Source: Bacteroidales bacterium (GTDB lineage Bacteria > Bacteroidota > Bacteroidia > Bacteroidales > UBA4417). From it: 64,000 nt of DNA. Positions 1-8,439 of the stretch are shown here, one piece after another (position 1 is the first letter of the stretch; every line of letters begins with the position of its first letter). The position numbers and the translations under genes were made by a program. The notes under the pieces were generated by a model, which saw only the letters and a program-made list of their open reading frames with translations, was not told where the DNA came from and did not search any database. Location: the NCBI GenBank assembly GCA_016707785.1, contig JADJGZ010000006.1:124001-188000 (forward strand), given 5' to 3'.

Positions 1-1
1 C

Positions 2-3000
2 TCCCTGGCCGATGTAAATGAATCACCTTTAGCCAATGACCAAACCTTTTCGGTACAGGAATTTTCAGCACTGGGTACCACGGTGGGAATGATAGCCGCC
101 ACTGATCCTGACGCAGGACAAAGTCTGACTTACAACTTATTGAGCAGTATCCCCGGAGAAGCTTTCACGCTGAATACAACAACAGGAGAATTAACGGTTT
201 CTGATCCCGCTTTGCTGGATTCCTATACCCACCCTGTATTTGAACTTCAGATAGAAGTGCTGGATAATGGCAGTGGATTACTGTCTGACCAGGCTACAAT
301 TCTTGTCTATGTGCAACAAGGCCCCAACCTGGCCCCGGTAATTGCTAACCAAAGCTTCAGCATTGCTGAAAACTCACTGACAGGCACTATCATTGGCAAT
401 GTTGTTGCCAGTGATCCCAATACAGGTCAACAAATCAGTTACTCAATACTTTCCGGGAATACCTCAGGTGCGTTTACTCTCAACCCGGCCACCGGACAAT
501 TAACAGTCCTCAATTCGGCAGTTCTGAATTTTGAAGCTACTTCCTCATTCTCTTTATTGATTGAGGTTGAAGATAATGGTAGTGTATCCCTGAGTAGCCA
601 GGCCACCATCACCATTTCGCTCACCGATGTGAATGAATCCCCGAATATCAGTAATCAGACCTTTAGCATTGCTGAGAATTCGATGAATGGAACCTCTGTA
701 GGATTAGTTGCCGCATCTGATCCGGATGCAGGACAAACATTAGCCTATTCAATTCTGTCGGGAAATACATCGGGTGCTTTTGCCGTCAATACTACCACAG
801 GTGCAATCACAGTAGCCAATTCGGCTGCCATGAACTACGAGGTGAACCCTGTTTTCAACCTGAGCATTCAGGTACAGGATAATGGCATCGGCGGTCTAAG
901 CAGCCAGGCCGTAATCACTATCAACCTGGTTAATGCCAATGAAGCCCCTGTTATTAGTAATCAGTCATTCAGTATCGCTGAAAACTCAACCAACGGGACC
1001 ACTGTAGGAACAGTAACAGCTGTAGATCCTGATGCCGGACAGACCCTGACTTATAGCATTCAATCAGGCAATATCGGTGGGTCATTTGCCATTAACTCTT
1101 TGACAGGTGCATTAATTATTGCTAATTCAGCTGCCCTGAATTTTGAAACAATACCGATCTATTCATTAGTGATCAAAGTTCAGGATAATGGACTTGGATT
1201 GCTTTCCAGCCAGGCAACTGTTTCAATCTCACTTATTGATCTTAATGAAATTCCGGTAATTACAAACCAGGAGCTTAGTGTACAGCAAAATGCACCAGTG
1301 GGGACCAGCATAGGTACAATCCTCGCAATGGATCCTGACGCCGGGCAATTCCTGACTTATACAATAACTGCTGGAAATACAGATAATGCCTTCTCACTGG
1401 ATGCTTTAACCGGGGAGCTAACAGTTTTAAATTCCGCTGCCCTTGATTTTATTGTAAATCCTCAGATCGTTCTTACTGTAATGGTGGTCGACAATGGAAC
1501 CGGTGCTTTGAGTAATTCTGCTACAATAGTTGTCTATGTGCTTGAAGAGCTCAACAATCCTCCAATTATTTCTGAGCAGGAATTCCTGGTTGATGAAAAT
1601 TCTCCTTTTGGGACTTTTGTTGGGACTGTAATTGCTTCTGATCTTGATCCGGGCCAGGAACTTACTTACTCCATTACATCGGGAAATCTTGCAGGTGCCT
1701 TCACAATTGATCCTAATACCGGGGTTTTGAGTGTTTCAAACTCTGCAATGATGGATTATGAGGCCTACCCATTCTATGAACTCCAGATCCAGGTGATGGA
1801 TAATGGTTTCGGCTCGCTCTTCAATCATGCAATGGTTACGATTAGCCTTAGAGACTTAAATGAAGTGCCTAATTTACCTCTGCAGACCTTTGCAACTACT
1901 GAGAATTCCGTTAATGGATCCATAGTAGGTCAGATTGAAGCTACTGATCCGGATTTCGGGCAGAACCTAACATTTACCATTCTATCAGGAAATGACGGCA
2001 ATGCTTTTGATGTTGGCCAAGCTACAGGGATAATAACAATATCCAATTCTTCGGCAATCAATTTTGAAACAGATTCACTCATTCAGCTGGAAGTTAAGGT
2101 TGAAGATGATGGTGATGGCAATCTTTTTGCTATAGTCATTGATAGTATTTTCATAACCAACATCAATGAAATACCTGAAATTAGTGAACAGGTGTTCACG
2201 ATATCTGAAAGTGCAAACATTGGTACTGTTCTCGGAAGCGTCATTGCATCCGATCCTGATCAAGGTCAATCGGTAACTTATTCGATTTTATCAGGAAACC
2301 CCAATGGGACTTTTGCGGTTGACTCAAACTCAGGGTTGCTGACCCTTGCAAATAACAGTGCACTGGATTTCGAGGTTCTTCCCGTTTATCAACTTAGCAT
2401 TCAGGTAATGGACAATAGTCCGGAAAATCTTACAAGCACGGCCATTATTACTATTAACCTGCTTGATCAGAATGAAGCTCCTGTCTTAGAAGATGAGACA
2501 TTTATAATTGTAGAAAATACACCTGGTGGAATATTGATCGGAACACTAATCGCGAATGATCCTGATCAGAACCAGGTGTTAACTTATACGATCCTTTCTG
2601 GAAATACAGAAAATGCATTTGCCATTGACGCATTTTCAGGGGAACTTACTATCTCTAATGAGAATGCTATCAATTTCGAGGTTAATCCAGCCTTTAATTT
2701 AATCATCCAGGTGCAGGATAACGGAACTGGATTACTTGCTGACAATGCCGCAATCACCATTGCAATAAATGATCTGAATGAGAATCCAGTAGCAGATGAT
2801 CAGGTCTTTAGTATTCTGGAATTTTCTGCTAATGGAACAGAAGTGGGAACCATCCTTGCCTCAGATCCTGATAATGGTCAGTCCCTCGTTTTTGCAATTA
2901 CAAGTGGAAACAGTAATAATGCTTTCCAGGTTAATCCGGCTACAGGTTTGATTTCAGTGGCTAATTCTATAGCATTAAATTACCAAAATAATCCTGTTTA

Positions 3001-6000
3001 TACTTTACTGGTAAATGTTACTGACAATGGCTCACCGGTTATGATGGAAAGCACTCTTATTACCATTCATGTGCTGCCGGAACAAAACCAATCCCCTGTA
3101 ATTTCTAGTCAGCAATTTGACCTGCCGGAGAATGCATCTAATGCAACAATAGTAGGTAATGTGATAGCTACTGATCCAAATTTCGGACAGATCCTTACAT
3201 ACGGAATTTTAAGTGGGAATACATCTTCTGCATTTATTATCAACCCATTAACGGGTGAAATTTCAGTTGCCAATTCCATGGCTCTTGACTTTGAAGTCAC
3301 CCCTGCATTCAATCTGATCATTGAAGTAACGGATAATGGATTAGTGCCATTAAGCTCAACGGCAGTAATAACTATTGATCTGCTAAATGTAAATGAAACC
3401 CCTTCTGTCAGTAATCAACAATTTACTATTAACGAAAACTCAATTAATGGTTTTATTGTTGGAAATATTTTAGCCAGTGACCCGGATTCAGGTGATGCAT
3501 TAACTTACAATATTATTAATGGCAATACGAATGGGGCTTTCGACCTTGATCAAATAACAGGGGTTCTGACTGTTGCCAATATGAATACTTTGAATTTTGA
3601 AGTATATCCGATGTTTACCTTGGCAGTGCAGGTTAATGATATCGCAGGTTTAAATGCGCAGGCAACAGTTGTTGTGCACCTGTCTGATATAAATGAAATG
3701 CCATCTGTTGAGAATCAGGCATTCACTATTGCTGAAAATACAAGCAATGGAACCAGTATTGGAACCGTAATAGCTTCCGACCCTGATGAAGGACAATTAC
3801 TGGAGTATTCAATTATCGATGGAAATACTAACACTGCCTTTTCCATAGATATTGCAACAGGGATGCTAAGTGTTGCTAATTCTGCGGCACTTGACTATGA
3901 ATCTGGATCTTCTTTTAACCTGATTGTTCAGGTTCAGGATAATGGCTCAGGTTCGCTATACAGCCAGGCATTAGTCACAGTCTTTATCACTGATGTGAAT
4001 GAGAATCCGGTTGTCAATGATCAGCAATTCAGTATTCTGGAATTCTCGGTAAATGGCACTCAAATAGGAGTCGTTGAGGCTACAGATCCTGATAACGGAC
4101 AAGCACTTGCTTATTCAATTATATCTGGTAATGTTGACAATGCCTTTGCAATCGATCCATCTAATGGTATGATATCAGTTGCTAATACAGTGGCACTGGA
4201 TTACCTTATAAATCCTATATTCAGCCTTGTTGTAAGGGTAATGGATAATGGTACAACAAGTCTCTTTAGCGATGCCAGCATCATAATTAATTTAATTCCG
4301 GATCCTAATCAACCGCCTGTAGTCTTAAATCAGTTATTTATTGCGGAAGAAAATGCAATACAGGGAACTTATATTGGGACTGTGGTTGCCTCAGATCCGA
4401 ATGCAGGCCAGGTATTGACCTATTCACTGGTTAGTGGAAATACCAATGAGGCATTCAGCTTAGATTCCGAAACTGGTGTGATCCTTGTCAATAATCCATT
4501 AGCCCTGAATTTCGAAATTTTAAGTTCATTCAGTTTGCTGGTAAGGGTTACTGATGATGGAACAGGAAACCTGAGTTCACAAGCCTTAATAAATGTTGAA
4601 GTCCTTGATGTAAATGAAGCACCGGTAATTTCAGCTCAAACTTTTACAGTTAATGAAAATGCAGCCAATGAAACAAAAGTTGGCATTGTTGAGGCTACCG
4701 ATCCGGATCCTGGACAAATACTTCAGTATGCAATTATCTCCGGCAACACAGATAATGCATTCATGATTGACCCTTTGAGTGGTGAAATATCAGTTGCCAA
4801 TTCATCAGCTCTCAACTTTGATTTAACTCCATCATACCTGCTCCTGGTAAAAGTCGTGGACAATGGAGTTAGTAACCTGAGTAGTGAAGCCGTTATCACT
4901 GTCAATGTTCTGGATAACAATAACCCCCCAGCCATTCTTGACAAGTATTTCAGAATTGCAGAAAATGCTCCGAATGGAAGCATCGTAGGGAAAGTAAGAG
5001 TTGTCGATCCTGATTCAGGTCAGATTATGCATTACTTGATTGTTTCCGGAAATACAAATAATGCTTTTTCAATTGATGTAAACACTGGTATTTTAAGAGT
5101 CAGCAATTCTGCAGCCCTAAATTATGAGACAGATCCAGCTTTCGACTTAATAATCAGGGTAATGGATAATGGTCAACCGATGATGAGTACCCAGTCGATT
5201 GTCACGGTTGAGCTCACAGACGTCAATGAATTACCATTTTTAGCGAACTATCAATTTGATTTACCCGAAGGTTCTGCAGTCGGGACGATAGTAGGCACCA
5301 TTTCAGGAATTGAACAGGATTCAGCACAATGGCTGACTTATAAGGTTGTCAGTGGAAATTATGACTCAACTTTCAGCGTAAATGCATTAACTGGTGAAAT
5401 TTCAGTAATTAATACTGCATTACTGGATTTCACTATTAAACCACTCTTCACCCTGGGGATTTCTGCAACTGATAACAGTTCTGAGTTACTTGCTACCACT
5501 GCCTTTGTTAAGATTCGGATCATTGAGCAGGCTTCTAGTAGAATAGTTTATATCGATCCTGATCATACCGGTGATTTGCAAGAAAATGGCAGCTTTGAAC
5601 ATCCATTTGATTCATGGAATGATGTAGTCATTGAAGATGGACACACTTATCTTCAGAAAAGAGGTAGCCGCAGTGAACTGTCGAAAGGAATTGTAATATT
5701 CAACCGGGCAAATGTTACTCTTGATGCTTATGGAACTGGTGCAAATCCTGAGCTTTTCCTGAACATTCCTCAATCAAGTATTATAAGTGTTGAGAATAGT
5801 AATAATACCATTATCAGGAACCTTTCATTTACTTCTGACGGTTCAGCAAACAACTGTATATATGTATCAGGTTACCAGGCTTCTATTTTGAATATTGATA
5901 GTTGCTGGATGCATTCAGCAAATTATGGACTTCTTTCTATCGCACAGAATCTTGATATTGAAATTAATGCCTGCACAATTGAAGGGATGTATAATGATGG

Positions 6001-7114
6001 AATTCAGGCTAATGATTTTGACAAATTCGAAATGGGATATACTGAAATATCTAATACTAATCTGAACTGGATCACAAACCCGGATACGGAAGGTGATGGT
6101 ATAGATCTCTACTCACCTGATGGAAAGGTGTATTTGCATCACAACCTCATTGATAACTCCATGGTTGGAAATAGTTCCTGTGTCAGGGTAGGCGGTAGTA
6201 GTTTCACTATGAATGCTGAATTCAATCGGCTCAAGGCAAGCATTGGTGCAAGTAGTTCCAATATGGTGATTAATAATACTACCGGTGAAGTTATAAGCCG
6301 TTACAATGCCTTTACAGGTGGTGATATTGCAATCAACACATTCAGTGAATCACATGAGATATACTATAATCAGTTCCTTAATAATGGAACGGGTATCCTG
6401 ATTCAAAAGAATAAATCTGCTGAGGTGACAAATAATACGTTTGTTCAGAGTAAGGAATGCTTTATTGAAAGCATGGATGGGACTGATGTTAAGCTGACAA
6501 ATAACATTTTCAGCCCTGAAATGAACACATTATCTGTATACAAAATAGGAGGGAGCATCACTTCAAATTATAATCTCTTCTCAACTGAATTCATCGGATT
6601 CCTGAATGGTTTTGCAACGCTGTCGTCATGGTCAGCTTCTTCCGGGCAGGACTTAAATTCAAAAGTAGCTGACCCATTATTTACCAATCCGGAAACCTTA
6701 GATTTCAGTTTGCAGAATTCTTCACCTGCTATTAATGCGGGAACTTTGACCCCAATTACTGAAGATTATTTCGGCAAAATGGTTCCAATGTTCAACTATA
6801 CTGATATTGGCTTCTATGAATCAGAAGCTCAGTTACTTGATTCTGAAAAGGATTCAACAGGTATCAATAATACCTTGATTGTAAAAGTATATCCGAATCC
6901 TGCAAATGATTTCGTAAAAATCAATTTTGAACATAATGTGGATATCCTTTCTCTTCGACTTATGGATGAGCGTGGTATTGACATGTTACGACGTGAAATG
7001 AAAGATACACGTGAAGCCAGTTTGGATGTGCACCATCTAAGTGCCGGTGTTTATTTTCTTATTATCACTGCCGATGAACAATTGATTTCAAGAAAAGTGA
7101 TCATTAGGAAATAA
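2..7114 (+). CDS. Giant cadherin-repeat / beta-helix T9SS surface protein (5' partial)
   Basis: The frame is open from base 2, so the start lies upstream and 2,370 residues are visible. About 18 cadherin-like repeats of roughly 102-105 residues come first (the first is cut). A typical repeat has NQxFSIxEN, then ASDPDAGQ, then a Glu in LNFE, and ends in DxNExP; these match the cadherin calcium-site motifs. From about 5,530 to 6,780 a right-handed beta-helix-like domain follows, with many short Asn-rich turns (pectate-lyase fold type). The last ~75 residues, starting at VYPNPAND, are a T9SS type A sorting domain ending in a basic tail. Known for the family: export by T9SS and cell-surface attachment or release. 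Inferred: an adhesin or matrix protein, possibly glycan-binding through the beta-helix. A strong terminator follows directly. Several repeats lack calcium ligands (see findings). Confidence in domains is high; the function is inference. Confidence 0.9.
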   Translation, partial: SLADVNESPLANDQTFSVQEFSALGTTVGMIAATDPDAGQSLTYNLLSSIPGEAFTLNTTTGELTVSDPALLDSYTHPVFELQIEVLDNGSGLLSDQATILVYVQQGPNLAPVIANQSFSIAENSLTGTIIGNVVASDPNTGQQISYSILSGNTSGAFTLNPATGQLTVLNSAVLNFEATSSFSLLIEVEDNGSVSLSSQATITISLTDVNESPNISNQTFSIAENSMNGTSVGLVAASDPDAGQTLAYSILSGNTSGAFAVNTTTGAITVANSAAMNYEVNPVFNLSIQVQDNGIGGLSSQAVITINLVNANEAPVISNQSFSIAENSTNGTTVGTVTAVDPDAGQTLTYSIQSGNIGGSFAINSLTGALIIANSAALNFETIPIYSLVIKVQDNGLGLLSSQATVSISLIDLNEIPVITNQELSVQQNAPVGTSIGTILAMDPDAGQFLTYTITAGNTDNAFSLDALTGELTVLNSAALDFIVNPQIVLTVMVVDNGTGALSNSATIVVYVLEELNNPPIISEQEFLVDENSPFGTFVGTVIASDLDPGQELTYSITSGNLAGAFTIDPNTGVLSVSNSAMMDYEAYPFYELQIQVMDNGFGSLFNHAMVTISLRDLNEVPNLPLQTFATTENSVNGSIVGQIEATDPDFGQNLTFTILSGNDGNAFDVGQATGIITISNSSAINFETDSLIQLEVKVEDDGDGNLFAIVIDSIFITNINEIPEISEQVFTISESANIGTVLGSVIASDPDQGQSVTYSILSGNPNGTFAVDSNSGLLTLANNSALDFEVLPVYQLSIQVMDNSPENLTSTAIITINLLDQNEAPVLEDETFIIVENTPGGILIGTLIANDPDQNQVLTYTILSGNTENAFAIDAFSGELTISNENAINFEVNPAFNLIIQVQDNGTGLLADNAAITIAINDLNENPVADDQVFSILEFSANGTEVGTILASDPDNGQSLVFAITSGNSNNAFQVNPATGLISVANSIALNYQNNPVYTLLVNVTDNGSPVMMESTLITIHVLPEQNQSPVISSQQFDLPENASNATIVGNVIATDPNFGQILTYGILSGNTSSAFIINPLTGEISVANSMALDFEVTPAFNLIIEVTDNGLVPLSSTAVITIDLLNVNETPSVSNQQFTINENSINGFIVGNILASDPDSGDALTYNIINGNTNGAFDLDQITGVLTVANMNTLNFEVYPMFTLAVQVNDIAGLNAQATVVVHLSDINEMPSVENQAFTIAENTSNGTSIGTVIASDPDEGQLLEYSIIDGNTNTAFSIDIATGMLSVANSAALDYESGSSFNLIVQVQDNGSGSLYSQALVTVFITDVNENPVVNDQQFSILEFSVNGTQIGVVEATDPDNGQALAYSIISGNVDNAFAIDPSNGMISVANTVALDYLINPIFSLVVRVMDNGTTSLFSDASIIINLIPDPNQPPVVLNQLFIAEENAIQGTYIGTVVASDPNAGQVLTYSLVSGNTNEAFSLDSETGVILVNNPLALNFEILSSFSLLVRVTDDGTGNLSSQALINVEVLDVNEAPVISAQTFTVNENAANETKVGIVEATDPDPGQILQYAIISGNTDNAFMIDPLSGEISVANSSALNFDLTPSYLLLVKVVDNGVSNLSSEAVITVNVLDNNNPPAILDKYFRIAENAPNGSIVGKVRVVDPDSGQIMHYLIVSGNTNNAFSIDVNTGILRVSNSAALNYETDPAFDLIIRVMDNGQPMMSTQSIVTVELTDVNELPFLANYQFDLPEGSAVGTIVGTISGIEQDSAQWLTYKVVSGNYDSTFSVNALTGEISVINTALLDFTIKPLFTLGISATDNSSELLATTAFVKIRIIEQASSRIVYIDPDHTGDLQENGSFEHPFDSWNDVVIEDGHTYLQKRGSRSELSKGIVIFNRANVTLDAYGTGANPELFLNIPQSSIISVENSNNTIIRNLSFTSDGSANNCIYVSGYQASILNIDSCWMHSANYGLLSIAQNLDIEINACTIEGMYNDGIQANDFDKFEMGYTEISNTNLNWITNPDTEGDGIDLYSPDGKVYLHHNLIDNSMVGNSSCVRVGGSSFTMNAEFNRLKASIGASSSNMVINNTTGEVISRYNAFTGGDIAINTFSESHEIYYNQFLNNGTGILIQKNKSAEVTNNTFVQSKECFIESMDGTDVKLTNNIFSPEMNTLSVYKIGGSITSNYNLFSTEFIGFLNGFATLSSWSASSGQDLNSKVADPLFTNPETLDFSLQNSSPAINAGTLTPITEDYFGKMVPMFNYTDIGFYESEAQLLDSEKDSTGINNTLIVKVYPNPANDFVKINFEHNVDILSLRLMDERGIDMLRREMKDTREASLDVHHLSAGVYFLIITADEQLISRKVIIRK

Positions 7115-7135
7115 TTTATTTTAAATGGATCAACC

Positions 7136-7164
7136 AAAAAGCCACTATTCATGGTGGCTTTTTT
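7136..7164 (+). terminator. Rho-independent terminator of the first giant gene
   Basis: A 10-base stem, AAAAAGCCAC (7136-7145) and GTGGCTTTTT (7154-7163), encloses an 8-base loop and ends in a T-run. It lies 22 bases after the stop codon at 7114. Confidence 0.85.
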
Positions 7165-7613
7165 CATTTTTTTAACATTGACCAACAATGGGAAATTGTC
7201 CCAAAATCATGATTAGCGTAAACGATGGTCCCAATAGGGGACAAATTGAGGTTTAAGTAAAGGCTGATGATGATTTAGAAGATTGAAACCTAAATGGATA
7301 TAGTTTTTGGCATTAAAATTTGATAGTCATCATGTGAATCCCTACTAGAATCTGTTTCTGAATAATATTTTGCTGCTTTTTATTACCTTCGTAGAAATTA
7401 ATGATTCAATATTAAGGAGCATTCACTGTTTTACTTTGGTAGCATTGATTTGCCCCTCTTTCCAAATGGGAAAGAACTCTTCGCCGGTTTTCACATTTTT
7501 ACGTGTGACTGAGAGGGCGAAGCTATGTACATTTCCAGAGGAATCTGTATCTTAGTAGAAATTAAAGTGAGTTTAACTTAATGAATTAAATATCAGGCAT
7601 TCAATAACATTTT
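7165..7613 (+). other. Hairpin-rich non-coding leader upstream of the exopolysaccharide operon
   Basis: No convincing gene lies here. The stretch carries several inverted repeats: TGGGA/TCCCA (7189-7203), GTCCC/GGGAC (7228-7242), an alternative TTGTCCC/GGGACAA pairing (about 7196-7243), TCTTTCC/GGAAAGA (7457-7475), and CTTCGCC/GGCGAAG (7479-7522) enclosing TCACA/TGTGA (7491-7508). Some pairings exclude each other. No exact TAnnTTTG promoter was found. Inferred: a structured 5' leader of the export operon starting at 7614. Confidence 0.4.
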
Positions 7614-8417
7614 ATGAAACAGAATAGAAAGTATTTTCATCGCAGAATGAATGCTGCTTTGATCATGATCCTTTTCACTGCTATTGGACTCTTGAGTTCA
7701 TGTGTTACTCAACAGGAAGTTGAATACCTTCAGGATCCAAATAAAGGGACAAGAACCTTCAATGAGGCTCAGATCGAGGATTACAGGCTTAAACCCTATG
7801 ACGAACTTTATATTCAGATCACCAGTCTGGATGATGCATCTTCAAATATGTTTTCCGGGGCAGCCCAGCAACAATTTACCAATGCCGGCAGCTTGCAGCC
7901 ATATGGAGCTTCTTTGGTCTCCTATGGAATTGATAAGGACGGATTTCTCATACTGCCCATGATTGGTACCGTAAATGTGAAGGATCAAACAATTCTCCAG
8001 GTAAGTAAACTTCTCAAAGACTCTCTGGTAAGTATTTTGAACCAACCTATTGTTTCTGTTAAGCTGGTTAACAGGTATATATCAGTACTGGGGGAGGTTA
8101 GAAGTCCTGGCCATTTTGCCCTGGCCCAGGAAAAACTTACCGTTTATGATGCTCTGGGCCTGGCTGGAGATATTAACGAATATGGGAACAAAAAAGAGGT
8201 CATCCTGACACGAAATGAAGATGGTAAAAATATCAGGGTAGCCCTGGATCTGACAAAATCCGAAATTCTGGCTTCCAATTATTACTATATGAAGCCCAAT
8301 GACATGCTTTATATTAAACCAATGAGAAAAAAATTCTGGGGCATGAGAGAATTCCCCTTCTCGGTGGTTCTTACTACTATCTCTACAGCTTTGTTGATTT
8401 ACTCAGTCACTAAATAG
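7614..8417 (+). CDS. Polysaccharide export outer-membrane lipoprotein (Wza/OPX family)
   Basis: 267 residues. A lipoprotein signal peptide ends in LLSSC with the lipidated Cys at residue 30. After it comes the Poly_export domain (LKPYDELYIQI, about residues 57-130) and an SLBB-type domain (ISVLGEVRSPGHFALAQ, about 145-225). The C-terminal hydrophobic segment (about 248-264) fits the membrane-spanning helix of OPX proteins. Known role: forms or gates the outer-membrane exit channel for capsule or exopolysaccharide, working with a Wzc-type partner. That partner is the next gene, 22 bases downstream. First gene of a long co-directional run. Confidence 0.93.
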   Translation: MKQNRKYFHRRMNAALIMILFTAIGLLSSCVTQQEVEYLQDPNKGTRTFNEAQIEDYRLKPYDELYIQITSLDDASSNMFSGAAQQQFTNAGSLQPYGASLVSYGIDKDGFLILPMIGTVNVKDQTILQVSKLLKDSLVSILNQPIVSVKLVNRYISVLGEVRSPGHFALAQEKLTVYDALGLAGDINEYGNKKEVILTRNEDGKNIRVALDLTKSEILASNYYYMKPNDMLYIKPMRKKFWGMREFPFSVVLTTISTALLIYSVTK

Positions 8418-8439
8418 TTTTCGAATACCTACATCTCAA

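Noticed and set aside
439..4983. Several antisense open frames inside the first giant gene
   Set aside because: They mirror the repeated cadherin codons on the other strand; none has independent features.
7370..7555. 61-residue open frame upstream of the OPX gene
   Set aside because: No family features, Cys/Phe-rich chance composition, and it lies across the hairpins of the leader.
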